A DNA stretch of 64,000 bases, from positions 310,001-374,000 of the forward strand of contig NZ_QVNQ01000006.1 in assembly GCF_003432485.1 (NCBI RefSeq), given 5' to 3'. Both the position numbers and the translations under genes were made by a program. Shown in pieces: positions 7,854 through 16,756 of this stretch. The notes under the pieces are model-generated. The model searched no databases. It had not been told where the DNA came from and saw only the letters and a list, made by a program, of their open reading frames with translations. This stretch comes from Actinomadura spongiicola. Its GTDB lineage: Bacteria; Actinomycetota; Actinomycetes; Streptosporangiales; Streptosporangiaceae. How positions within the stretch are numbered: position 1 is the first letter of the stretch; every line of letters begins with the position of its first letter.

Positions 7854-9817
7854 CTTTCGGTGTCTGCCAGGCTTTCGTGCAGCCGGCGATGGCGAAATTC
7901 CAGATAGGGCCCCTTCTGACGGAGCGCTCCCCTCTTGCGGGCGTCGTTCAGAAATCCCCACACGTGCAAGGGTAGGCGACGGGTCAGCGGCATCCACCAT
8001 CGAATGAGCAACGCCCAGCGGCCCCAAGCGGTCGTGCCGACCCCCCACGCGAGGCCGATGGCCATGCCGATGGGTATCGCCCGGCGGCCGGTGACCGTCG
8101 CCGCCGCCAGGCTGAAGGCGAGCCCCACGCTCACCATCTGTACGTAGGCCCAGTGCCGGTTGGCCACCAGGAGGTCGCTCGGTGTGGCCGACCACTCCAG
8201 ACGGGGACCGCCCTCGAACGCCGCGGGTATGGCGAAGGAGAGACCGATCAGGCAGCAGTAGCCGATCCAGACGCCGTACCCGACTGACGGTATCCGGTCG
8301 AAGATCCCGAAGATCAGGCCGAGAGCGGCTCCGCCCGTGGCCGAGCCCGCCGCGCCGAGTTGGAGTTCGGTCGGCAGCGATTTGGCGAGTTCACCCAGCT
8401 CCCAACGCCGGATCACGTACGTCAGAGCACTACCGACTGCGGTGCCGAGCACCGCACCTACGGGCAGTGTCCACAAGCCCACGTGCATCGCACCGACATA
8501 GGTCAGCAGGCCCACGCACGCGCCTCCGACCAGCCCTGCCCCGCCCAGAGCCAGTGCGTACCTGGTTCGGTCGGCGAGGCCGACCTGAAGGCGGACGAGT
8601 TTGGGGCCTCGCCACCACCCGGCCCCGACCGCGAGCAGGCTCATCAGCCCTGCGGCCGCGGCACCGCCCAGCGGGCTGTGAACGGCCGCGCCCGTGAGAA
8701 ACCCGATGACGACGGCCGGCAGGAAATAGGCCATGACCCTGGACGGCCTGCCGAGAAAGTCGCCCAGCTCCCACCAGGCTAAGCTCTTGCGACCGATGGG
8801 CAGGAGCTTGGCGACGTTGCGCAACCAGTGCACTCCGTGCGTCTCCCACCTGGGTTGCTTGCTCCTTCTGCGGCCGTAGAGGCTGGGTACATAATTTTGC
8901 AGCAAGTACGCTTGGATCGACTCCGCCGTCGGAAAACGCTCGCCATCGGCGAACAGTTCGAGCGCGGAACCGTCGCTGTCCATCTCACGCGCGAGTCCCA
9001 CCATCAGAGGCGTGTCGAGTGCACTGCCGAGGCGGTCGGGCGCTTTCATGAGAGCCGCACGCCAACGGCGGCCATGTTCGTCGTCGCCGCTCGCGAGGTA
9101 GTCGGTGATCACGTCGATGTCCAGCTTCTGTAACTCGGCCGTGGTCGTGGACCACAGTCGGCCCGCGGTCTCCCTCGCTTGGCGGAAGGCCTCCGGGCGG
9201 CTGGTCAGGACCAGCGGAGTCGTGACGTCGTTGAGGTCGCCGAGTGCCCGCCTGTGCATTCCGGTGGCGACTTCGTCGAAACCGTCCAGGATGGGCAGGA
9301 TCTGACCACGGCTGCGGAGATACTCGGCGATCGTGGTATCCCCGCTGCCGCGCGTGGCGACGAGAAAAGGGAACTCCGAGACCAACTGCTCGACGATCCA
9401 GTCGTCCAGCTCGACTTCCTCGGGGTTCCAGCCGCTGAGGCTGACGATGGCCGGTATGGGGGCGGTGGTCGAGGTACGCGTCTCCCGCAGGCTGAGGACC
9501 AGCCGGTCGATCAGAACGGATTTGCCCGCACCCGCCTCACCAAGGATCACGAGCCGACCGTTGGTGGCCCTCCGGTAGAGGGCCGCGGGATCCACCCCCT
9601 CGCTGCCGTCGTCGGCGCGCCAGAGCACTGACAGCTCGGACGGAATCCTGTCACGCAACATCTTGAGGCGCTGCCGAGCGTCCTTCACGACGTGATCCGC
9701 GAGCCTGGCGGCGGCGTGGTCGAGCTGCTGATCCCACGTGGCTCGGGGAACGTGCTCGAAGACCTGCTTGAAATCTCCCTTGACCCTGACGAAGAACGCA
9801 TTTTGCGAGGGACTCAT
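7850..9817 (-). CDS. NACHT NTPase with polytopic membrane C-terminus
   Basis: A 655-residue protein. Residues 93-100 are the P-loop GEAGAGKS and residues 172-182 hold the Walker B ILPILDGFDEV, with the small-residue/acidic pattern usual in NACHT. A sensor-like stretch TPLVLTSRPEAF follows. From about residue 355 to 610 there are some eight hydrophobic helices rich in glycine and alanine. The end (YLEFRHRRLHESLA) resembles the winged-helix motif that often closes actinomycete NACHT proteins. The first 20 residues carry VRVKGDFKQ, which matches the repeat pattern of the upstream small membrane protein. The start codon overlaps that gene's stop by four bases (ATGA). A membrane-bound signalling NTPase, possibly for defence, is inferred. 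Confidence 0.85.
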   Translation of the reverse strand: MSPSQNAFFVRVKGDFKQVFEHVPRATWDQQLDHAAARLADHVVKDARQRLKMLRDRIPSELSVLWRADDGSEGVDPAALYRRATNGRLVILGEAGAGKSVLIDRLVLSLRETRTSTTAPIPAIVSLSGWNPEEVELDDWIVEQLVSEFPFLVATRGSGDTTIAEYLRSRGQILPILDGFDEVATGMHRRALGDLNDVTTPLVLTSRPEAFRQARETAGRLWSTTTAELQKLDIDVITDYLASGDDEHGRRWRAALMKAPDRLGSALDTPLMVGLAREMDSDGSALELFADGERFPTAESIQAYLLQNYVPSLYGRRRSKQPRWETHGVHWLRNVAKLLPIGRKSLAWWELGDFLGRPSRVMAYFLPAVVIGFLTGAAVHSPLGGAAAAGLMSLLAVGAGWWRGPKLVRLQVGLADRTRYALALGGAGLVGGACVGLLTYVGAMHVGLWTLPVGAVLGTAVGSALTYVIRRWELGELAKSLPTELQLGAAGSATGGAALGLIFGIFDRIPSVGYGVWIGYCCLIGLSFAIPAAFEGGPRLEWSATPSDLLVANRHWAYVQMVSVGLAFSLAAATVTGRRAIPIGMAIGLAWGVGTTAWGRWALLIRWWMPLTRRLPLHVWGFLNDARKRGALRQKGPYLEFRHRRLHESLADTES

Positions 9818-10191
9818 TGATCAGTCCTGGGGGCTTCCTGCGTGACATCCCGGTCCGCGCGCACCTTGCGCATCACTTGCTCGGAATCCTTGCCCTTTTG
9901 GTGAACGTCCCCGCCGGACTGTATTCCGTACATCTTCTTGGAGACCTTGTCACCCGACTGGAGCACCGAGCCGCCGGCGCGGACGCCGCGCATGCGCTGC
10001 TTCGCCCTATTCTGATTCGGCGCTCTGGACAGCAGGATCTGGAGCCCGCCGCCCACGAGGACCAGGACGCCCAGGGCGATCCACGCCCCCAGGTTCCAGT
10101 CGTCGATGAGTAGACCTGTCACCACGTTCACAGCCGCCGCGATCGCGAAAGCCACGATCACTGCGATTCCCCGCATGAGGCCCGAGCTCAA
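9814..10191 (-). CDS. small membrane protein with three 20-residue repeats, first gene of the NACHT operon
   Basis: A 125-residue protein with two N-terminal membrane helices (about residues 6-28 and 35-54). Residues 67-125 hold three exact 20-residue repeats, each starting with M. Their cores are VRAGGSVLQ, IQSGGDVHQ and VRADRDVTQ. The pattern (V/I)(R/Q)xxGxVxQ, with the third copy degenerate at the glycine, suggests a short beta-solenoid or an amyloid-type stacking surface. The same pattern occurs at residues 10-18 of the NACHT protein encoded next. The stop overlaps the NACHT start (ATGA), so translation is coupled. A membrane-held partner that docks to the NACHT N-terminus is the simplest inference. 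Confidence 0.75.
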   Translation of the reverse strand: MSSGLMRGIAVIVAFAIAAAVNVVTGLLIDDWNLGAWIALGVLVLVGGGLQILLSRAPNQNRAKQRMRGVRAGGSVLQSGDKVSKKMYGIQSGGDVHQKGKDSEQVMRKVRADRDVTQEAPRTDQ

Positions 10192-10739
10192 GAGATGACC
10201 CCCTCAATCCATGCCGCCACAAAGATCATTTATGGCGCCAGTGATCGTCATTCGCCGCTTCGCCTCCGGACGAACGAGAGTAGTCGAACGAAGCCCCCAA
10301 GCCATTGGTGAAGGAGGCCTTCCGGTGACCGATTGTGGCCTCCCGAAAGATATATGCGGCAACTGTAGGACCAATGCCGTTCAGGTAAGGGCTTGGGTCG
10401 ATAGCGTCGCCGGGTTAAAGTCGATCAAGGCTGATGTCCGGCTAGTCGACGTTGGGCTCGCCGATAGGTACGTCCGTGCAGGTAAGACGTCGCGCCTGGC
10501 AGGCAGTGGGGGCCGGCCCCGGGCGGTTCCGGAAGGGCCACGGCTGAGTCTGAGGCGATCTCCCTGCCCGAGCGGGTGGCGGAGTACTTCGAGTTCCTCA
10601 AGACCAGGATCGCGACCCCCCGCAAGTACGGTCCGGCCGTGTGTCTGTCGCAATACCTCGGCGACCGCCTGGTTCACATGCTCCGCTACCGAGGAATGGC
10701 ACGTCGGGGTGTCCTGCTGCGCCGTGCGGACGTCATCGC
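10192..10739. other. gap with an unassigned coding-like remnant on the plus strand
   Basis: From about 10,519 to 10,749 a plus-strand frame without a good start reads SLPERVAEYFEFLKTRIAT and continues to a TGA. It has the amino-acid balance of a real protein, but I do not recognise it. It is probably the tail of a deleted gene. The stretch before it should hold the promoter of the NACHT operon. Confidence 0.3.
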
Positions 10740-11530
10740 CGCTGGATGACCGGATCAGCTCCGGCTGGGCGGTCAGCGCGGCGTCGTGCACCAGGGCGGC
10801 CCTGGATCCGGTACCGGTGTCCAGCCAGGGACCGTCCGCCCGGACCCGGGCAGCGGCCGTCCGACCGGATGCCCGTCGCCGTCGACGAACTCCTCGGTCC
10901 CGTAGACCAGCCGCAAGGCTCGGATCGTGCAGCACCACGCCGAGCGCGGCTTCCAGCGAGCGCGGCGGCAGCGGCGTGCCGAGCCGCGCGGCGAGCCCGC
11001 CGACGGCTGCCTGGTCCAGCCCGGCACGGACTAATCCTGTGAGCAGCCCGACCGGCCACAGGACGAGCAAGAACAGCGCCGCCGTCCCGAGCAGGCTCTG
11101 GAACGGCTCGTAGGGCCGCCCGGAGCCGTGGACAGCCCCTCCCGCGCCCCAAGGACGAGGACCCCCGGCACGCCCCCGTATACCACCGGCGCGAACACAT
11201 GCCGCTGCGGGGCGGGCACCCCCGCCAGTCACCGCCGGACCAGCGCCGAGGCGAGCACCAGGGCGTATACCCACAGCATGGCCGTAACCACCAGCAGCAG
11301 CGGACGCCCGTCGTCCACCGGCAGCACCTCCAGGCAGACGCATTCGTCCTCCTCCGTCCGCCCGAATTGCAGCCACGTCACCAGCACTGCGCCGTGGAGC
11401 ACGTACACGAGCGCCACCAGGGCCCGCTGCCCGCGCGTACGGGCGACGCCGTCCGGGACGACGAGCACCAGATGGGCCAGCACGGCGAGCGAGCCCAGCG
11501 CCGACGACTCGAGGGCCGACACTGGCGAGT
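10740..11530 (-). pseudogene. decayed membrane sensor histidine kinase
   Basis: Pieces in at least three frames line up in the order of an actinomycete sensor kinase. First come membrane helices (LGSLAVLAHLVLVVPDG and LLVVTAMLWVYALVLASALV), then VFAPVVYGGVPGVLVLG, then LLGTAALFLLVLWPVGLL with LAARLGTPLPPRSLEAALG, and finally LVYGTEEFVDGDGHPVGRP and AALVHDAALTAQPELI. The dimerisation and ATPase domains are missing at the 3' end and the 5' end is also lost. At least three frameshifts separate the pieces. The assignment rests on the family's usual GAF-like linker wording and is an inference from memory of the family. Confidence 0.6.
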
Positions 11531-11785
11531 TCGCCTCACCGAAGATGCGTATTCGTTGGTGTCGAGGGCTCTGCGGCCACCGCGTGTGGTCCCTGGGGCG
11601 TGCAGGAGGTTCGACCGAATCGCCCCGAGACCACAACCGCCCGGGTATTTTGTTGGTGATCAAGAATCACGAGTCAGCGCCGATGGTGGTCGGTGGGTGC
11701 GCTGGCGTGTTCGCCGTGCCGCGAACGCGCCGCACCCTAGGGGTGTCGCGTGCCGTGGCACGGCCCGACGCACCAGGAGCAAGTC

Positions 11786-13147
11786 ATGACCGACCACCGT
11801 TCCCACGTCACCGACGTCATTGTCGTCGGCGCCGGAATGTCGGGTTTGAGCTGCGCCGACACACTGCTGCGGCAGGGCGTGGACGTGCTCGTACTCGAAG
11901 CCCGCGACCACGTCGGCGGGCGCACCCGCCTTGTTGAGGCCGACGGCGAGATCCTCGACCTGGGGGGCCAGTTCATCGGTCCCGGTCAGGATCGTGTTCA
12001 TGCCCTGGCCAAGGAGCTCGGGATCGAGGTGTTCGCCACCCACGTGGCAGGCGACCACCTCGTCGAGACCTCCTCTGGCCGCGTCCGGCACTGGCGGGGG
12101 ACCGTCCCCCGGCTGAGCATGCCGCAACTGCTGGACCTCGCTCAGGCGCAGGCGCGGTTCGAGCGACTGGCCCGGACGATCGACCCCGTCGCCCCGTGGA
12201 GCAGCCCGAACGCCGCCGTGCTCGACGACCAGACCCTGGCCACGTGGATCGGCCGCACCCTGCGCACTCGAGGTGGGCGCCGGTTGTACTCGCTGGCCAC
12301 CCGGCTGATGTGGGCCTGCGAGCCGAGCGAACTGTCACTGCTGCACGCCCTGTTCTACGCCCGGTCGGCGGGCAGCCTGCAGGCGGTCATGGCGACCGAG
12401 GGCGGCGCCCAGCAGGACCGGTTGGACCAGGGTGCCGGCGAGTTGGCCCGGCGCCTGGCCGCCAGGCTCGGCGACCGCGTTCGCCTCGGCGCGCCGGTCC
12501 GGTGGATCGCCCAGAACGACGATGAAGTCCTGATCGGCACCGAAGCCGGCGACACCGTGCGTGCCGCCCGCGTCGTCGTCGCGATCCCGCCCGTCCTGGC
12601 CGGACGCATCGGCTACGACCCGCCGCTGCCTGCCGGCCGGGACGGCCTGACTCAGCGGCTGGCGATGGGCAGCGCTATCAAATGCCTGATCGTCTATCCG
12701 GAGCCGTTCTGGCGCTCGGACGGCCTGAGCGGGCAGGCGCTGAGTCTGCGTGGTCCCCTGAGCGGCGTCACCGACAGCAGTCCGCGCTCGGGGAACCGCG
12801 GTGTACTGGTCGGCATCCTCGAAGGCGCGGTGGCGCGGGAGCTGGCCGCCCTGCCGGAACATGAGCGCAAGAGCGCCGTCCTGGACCAGCTCGCCCGTCT
12901 GTTCGGCCCCCGCGCCGCCCGACCGTGCGCCTACCTGGAGCAGGACTGGAGCGCCGAGCCCTTCACCCGAGGCGCGTACGCGGCGCTCTTCCCGCCCGGC
13001 GCGTGGACCCAGTACGGCCCCGCGCTCCGCACCCCCGTGGGCCGCATCCACTGGGCGGGAAGCGAAACCGCGACCCGCTGGTACGGCTACATCGACGGGG
13101 CAGTGCGCTCCGGCCAGGCCGCCGCTGACGAGGTGCTCATGTCGTGA
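11786..13147 (+). CDS. FAD-dependent amine oxidase
   Basis: A 453-residue flavoprotein. The start is the ATG at 11786, with AGGAGC seven bases before it. The N-terminus holds the dinucleotide-binding motif VVGAGMSGLSCA, followed by LVLEARDHVGGRTR, the hallmark of the monoamine oxidase family. Near the end is IHWAGSETATRWYGYIDGAV, the conserved FAD-binding closing motif. It oxidises an amine or amino acid to an imine with release of hydrogen peroxide. The substrate cannot be read from the sequence. It is transcribed toward an Lrp regulator and an amino-acid-lyase gene, so a role in amine or amino-acid catabolism fits the neighbourhood. Confidence 0.9.
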   Translation: MTDHRSHVTDVIVVGAGMSGLSCADTLLRQGVDVLVLEARDHVGGRTRLVEADGEILDLGGQFIGPGQDRVHALAKELGIEVFATHVAGDHLVETSSGRVRHWRGTVPRLSMPQLLDLAQAQARFERLARTIDPVAPWSSPNAAVLDDQTLATWIGRTLRTRGGRRLYSLATRLMWACEPSELSLLHALFYARSAGSLQAVMATEGGAQQDRLDQGAGELARRLAARLGDRVRLGAPVRWIAQNDDEVLIGTEAGDTVRAARVVVAIPPVLAGRIGYDPPLPAGRDGLTQRLAMGSAIKCLIVYPEPFWRSDGLSGQALSLRGPLSGVTDSSPRSGNRGVLVGILEGAVARELAALPEHERKSAVLDQLARLFGPRAARPCAYLEQDWSAEPFTRGAYAALFPPGAWTQYGPALRTPVGRIHWAGSETATRWYGYIDGAVRSGQAAADEVLMS

Positions 13148-13248
13148 GTCTGGCCGGCCAGGCGACGGTGCTCTCGTGTGGTCCGCCCGACCGTCGCCAG
13201 TGCCGGGGACGTCCGTCACACATCAGGCCTTCACTTGGGTTTCTCTGC

Positions 13249-13764
13249 CTATAGCCGCCTGTCTTGTGGGCGCGTGGGCTGTGGTGCGGGAAGCGGGAGG
13301 GCCAGGCCGGTCTTGAGGGTGTCGAAGACGACCAGGGTCTCGTAACGCTTGATGTTGGCGTCGGCCTTGAACAGGCGGTCGCCGAGCCGGCTGCAGTCGC
13401 GCATGCTTCGTGCGGCCAGGACGACGACGTAGTCCCACGGCCCCGCGACCCGGTAACACTGCTGGACCTGCGGGTCCGAGCGCGTCCGTTCAGCGAAGGC
13501 GCGGTGGTGCTCGAACGATTCCTGGTCGAGGGTCACCAGGACCGCGGCCAGGACGGTGGGGCCGAAGCGGTGCGGGTCGAGTACGGCGACCTGCCTGCTG
13601 ATGAGGCCGTCCTTGCGGTAGCGGGCGATCCGTCGCTGGACGGCGCTCGGTGAGAGTCCGACCTGTTCGCCGAGGTCGTGCAGGGTGCGTCCGGCGTCGT
13701 ACTGGAGCAGGTCCAGAAGGAGGACGTCGATTTCGTCCAGGCGCGGCGGCGGCGATTCGGGCAT
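13249..13764 (-). CDS. Lrp/AsnC family transcriptional regulator
   Basis: A 171-residue protein. Residues 8-60 form a winged helix (LDEIDVLLLDLLQYDAGRT, then LSPSAVQRRIARYRKDGLI). The C-terminal RAM/ActD-like domain includes VLVTLDQESFEHHRAF, QQCYRVAGPWDYVVVL and the closing KRYETLVVFDTLK. Such regulators bind amino acids and control their metabolism. The gene is divergent to the threonine dehydratase-like gene, with about 100 bases between, and is the obvious candidate to control it. The C-terminal tail (QPTRPQDRRL) is an extension without structure. Confidence 0.92.
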   Translation of the reverse strand: MPESPPPRLDEIDVLLLDLLQYDAGRTLHDLGEQVGLSPSAVQRRIARYRKDGLISRQVAVLDPHRFGPTVLAAVLVTLDQESFEHHRAFAERTRSDPQVQQCYRVAGPWDYVVVLAARSMRDCSRLGDRLFKADANIKRYETLVVFDTLKTGLALPLPAPQPTRPQDRRL

Positions 13765-13863
13765 GCAAGATTATTGCGTCGCAGCGGGAAAATTCTCAAT
13801 CGCTTCGATCGGGAGTTCGAATAGCGTCGACCGGGACCGGAAGTCACCGAGGAGGCGACGTGT

Positions 13864-14907
13864 ATGGACCTGGACGTGGCGCGGATCGAGAAGGCCGTAC
13901 AGGTGATCGATCCGGTGTTCCTCAACACCCCGCAGTACCTCGACGAGCAGCTGAGCCGGGCGCTGGGCGGCCGCGCGGTGACGGTGAAGGTGGAGACGGC
14001 CAATCCGGTGCGCAGTTTCAAGGGCCGGGGCGCCGATCTGATGCTGAGCGCGCTCGCCCCGGGCACGCCGGTGGTGTGCGCCAGTTCGGGCAACTTCGGG
14101 CAGGCCGTCGCCTACGCGGGGCGGGCCCGCGGGATGCCGGTCGAGGTGTTCGTGGCCGAGACGGTCAATCCCGCCAAGCGGGAGCGGATGGAGACCTTCG
14201 GCGCCCGGGTCATCGCGGCCGGGACGGACGGCACGTCGGCGCGTGAGGCCGCGGCCGCCCACGCCGAACGCCATCCTGACCGCGTCTACCTGCGGGACGG
14301 TCTACAGGCGGCGATCGCCGAGGGCGCCGGGACGATCGGAGTCGAGTTGACCCGCGGCACTTCGGGCTTCGACTCGGTCGTGCTGCCGGTCGGCGACGGC
14401 GCGCTGATCAACGGCGTGGCGCGCTGGATGAAGGAGCACGCCCCCGGCACCCGGATCGTGGGGGTCAACGCCGAAGGCGCCCCCTCGATGCGGGAAAGCC
14501 TGCGCGCCGGCCGCGCGGTCCGCATCGACCGCGCTCGCACCTTCGCCGAAGGCATCGCGGTGGTCGGTCCGCTGGAGGCCTCGGTAAGGCGGGCCCGCAC
14601 CCTGGTGGACGAGATCGTCCTGGTGACCGACGAGGCCATCGCGGCCGCTATGGAGCTCGCGGCGCGCACGCTCGGGATCGTCCTGGAGCCGGCGGGGGCG
14701 GCGGGCCTGGCGGCGATCGCCGACGGCGCGGTCCCCGGCGATCGATTGGCGACGGTTCTGACCGGAGCCAACCCGCGTCCTGAACAGGTCCGGGAACTGG
14801 CGGCCCGGCTGACCCGGCCCGCCCGCAACGCGCCGGCCCCCGTCGGACACCCGGGCCCTGGGGCATCGGGCCTCGCAGAACCTACAACTTTCCAGGTCAG
14901 GGAATGA
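13864..14907 (+). CDS. PLP-dependent threonine/serine dehydratase family enzyme
   Basis: A 347-residue fold-type II PLP enzyme. The PLP lysine is in the motif VRSFKGRGADL, and the phosphate/substrate loop is CASSGNFGQAVAYA. A glycine-rich loop (LPVGDGALINGVARWM) and the end segment LVTDEAIAAAMELAA are as in threonine ammonia-lyases. There is no ACT domain, so it is of the short, catabolic type. The start has GGAGGCGAC in front. It would deaminate threonine or serine to the 2-oxoacid. It overlaps the next gene by four bases (ATGA). Regulation by the divergent Lrp protein is likely. The normal role of GDGA in place of GGGG in the phosphate loop is worth noting. Confidence 0.85.
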   Translation: MDLDVARIEKAVQVIDPVFLNTPQYLDEQLSRALGGRAVTVKVETANPVRSFKGRGADLMLSALAPGTPVVCASSGNFGQAVAYAGRARGMPVEVFVAETVNPAKRERMETFGARVIAAGTDGTSAREAAAAHAERHPDRVYLRDGLQAAIAEGAGTIGVELTRGTSGFDSVVLPVGDGALINGVARWMKEHAPGTRIVGVNAEGAPSMRESLRAGRAVRIDRARTFAEGIAVVGPLEASVRRARTLVDEIVLVTDEAIAAAMELAARTLGIVLEPAGAAGLAAIADGAVPGDRLATVLTGANPRPEQVRELAARLTRPARNAPAPVGHPGPGASGLAEPTTFQVRE

Positions 14908-15968
14908 GCGAGATCACTACTGTGAAGCGGCCGCCGGAGCCGGACTGGCCGGCGATGACGGACGAGGAGTTGCTCGCCTACCGCGAGGCGGAAAACCGCT
15001 TCCGGGCGTCCAGCGCGGCGCGGGCGCTCCTGGGGGAACCCGATCCCGGCGCCACGATCGAATGGCAGCGGCTGGTGCTGCCCGACCGCGAGATCCCGGT
15101 CCGGGTGTACCGGCCGGCCGCCGCACGCGACGGCGACGGCACCGACCGGGCCGAGCTGCCACTCGTGCTCCACGGGCACGGAGGCAGTTTCGTGGGCACG
15201 GCGGTGCAGTGCGACTGGGCCAACAGCCATCTCGCCGCTCGGCTGCCCGCACTCGTCGGCTCGGTCGAGCACCGCCTCATCGGCCCGGAGACTCCGCTGT
15301 CGGATGCCGTCGACGACGGCTGGGACGTGCTGCGGCACATGGTGCGGCACGCCTCGCAGCGGGGCATCGACCCGGCGCGCACGGCCGTGTTCGGCGAGAG
15401 TTGCGGCGCGTTGATCAGTGCCCTGGCGGCGATCGGGGCCAGAGAGGCCGGGCTGACGCTCAAGGCGCAGGTGCTGGTCAATCCCGCGGTCGATGTGACC
15501 GAGACGATGTTCGACTACGCCTCGATCGCCGAGTTCAGGTACAGCCCGACCCGAGCCGTGCCACAACTGCGCGTGTTCCAGCGGCTCTCCGTCCCCCAGA
15601 GAACCGACGCTCGTGCGCTCTCGCCCCTGTACGCCGACGACCTCAGTGGGCTGGCCCCGGCTCTGGTGGTGGTGCCGACCCGGGACGCGGTTGTTCGTGC
15701 TCAGCGCAAGCGTCGGGTTGACCGGGCTGCTCGCCAGGGACACCTCCGGCGAGACCGGGCTGCCGCCGGCGCTGGGGTGGTCCGGGATGGCTCCCTGCCT
15801 GGCAGCCTTCACGGCGGTCGCGTTCCTGTGGAGGCGACCACGGGTTTCGGGGAGGGGGCGAGGGCGCCGCAGTGCGCTCGACGTGGACCCCATGGCCCCA
15901 GACTCGACGTCCCGGACCCGCGCCGACAGGGTTCACGACTCCCACACGCGATGGGGGAAAAGCAGTGA
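14904..15968 (+). pseudogene. alpha/beta hydrolase with the C-terminal part lost
   Basis: The first 260 codons encode an esterase/lipase of the hormone-sensitive-lipase type: LVLHGHGGSFVGTA resembles the HGGG oxyanion motif, FGESCGALIS is the nucleophile elbow, and LAPALVVVPTRDAV holds the catalytic aspartate strand. After about position 15,680 the frame turns into arginine-rich low-complexity sequence. At the same point a transporter tail begins in another frame. The catalytic histidine expected about 30 residues later is gone. The gene starts within the ATGA overlap with the dehydratase gene, so it was once co-translated with it. I infer a deletion that removed the 3' end. The product is probably inactive. 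Confidence 0.7.
15685..15850 (+). pseudogene. C-terminal remnant of a major-facilitator-type transporter
   Basis: In a frame different from the hydrolase, the sequence reads LFVLSASVGLTGLLARDT and then GWSGMAPCLAAFTAVAFLWR, which has the look of the last two membrane helices of a drug-efflux transporter. The upstream part is absent and the frame runs on without its own stop into the next gene. It marks the far side of the deletion that truncated the hydrolase. Confidence 0.5.
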
Positions 15969-16756
15969 AGCGCATCGGCGTCATCGGAGTGGGCGAGATC
16001 GGCCAGGCCATCGTGACGGGCCTGTACGGCGGGACGGACGAGTCGCCTGAGGTGTTCCTCAGCCCTCGGGGAGCCCGCACAGCCGCGGAGTTGTCCGAGC
16101 GCCATGAGGGCGTGCGGGTGTGCGCCGACAACCAGGAGGTGGTGGACCGCTCCGAGGTGGTGATCATCGCCCTCCGCCCCTCGGGCCGGCACGAAGCACT
16201 GGCCGGGCTGAAGGTGGACGGCGACAAAGTAGTGATCAACGCGATGTCGGGTGTCGGCAACGACGACCTGCGCCGGACACTCGCCACCGACGCCGCGTTG
16301 GTACGGGCGATCCCCCTGCCCGCCATTCGTGAACGCCGCTCGGTCACGGTGACGTACCCGTCGCACCCGACGGTGGACTCCCTGTTCGAGCGCCTGGGCG
16401 GGGTGCTCCCGGTCGCCGACGAGGCGGCCTTCAACGTCTTCTCCGCGCTCACGGGAACGCTGACCGCCCACTACTCCTACCTCGCCACACTCACCTCCTG
16501 GGCCATCGGCCACGGCCTCGCCTCCGACGACGCCGACGGCTACGTGCGCAGCCTCTTCCGGGGAGTCGGCCGGGCCCTGAGCGACCAGACCCGTTCCCTG
16601 CACCAACTCGCGGCCGACCACGAGACCCCGAAAGGGAACAACGAACGTATCCGCACGACCTGGTTCGACTCGGCCAACTCCGAAGCCCTCAACAAGGCCC
16701 TCGACGAGCTACTCACCGACCTTGATGAGGAACCACGGAACAGCGGTCAACGGTAA
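15965..16756 (+). CDS. pyrroline-5-carboxylate reductase family protein
   Basis: A 263-residue Rossmann-fold protein. I take the GTG at 15965 as start because GGGGGAAA precedes it and the dinucleotide-binding motif IGVIGVGEIGQAIV follows at once. Other landmarks are VVIIALRPSG, VINAMSGVGNDDLR and the C-terminal helical region with LTGTLTAHYSYLATLTSWA. Members reduce pyrroline-5-carboxylate to proline or act on related cyclic imines. The C-terminal half departs from classical ProC (no clear GSGPAY motif), so a paralogue acting on another imine is possible. It stands beside an amine oxidase and an amino-acid lyase. Confidence 0.75.
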   Translation: MKRIGVIGVGEIGQAIVTGLYGGTDESPEVFLSPRGARTAAELSERHEGVRVCADNQEVVDRSEVVIIALRPSGRHEALAGLKVDGDKVVINAMSGVGNDDLRRTLATDAALVRAIPLPAIRERRSVTVTYPSHPTVDSLFERLGGVLPVADEAAFNVFSALTGTLTAHYSYLATLTSWAIGHGLASDDADGYVRSLFRGVGRALSDQTRSLHQLAADHETPKGNNERIRTTWFDSANSEALNKALDELLTDLDEEPRNSGQR

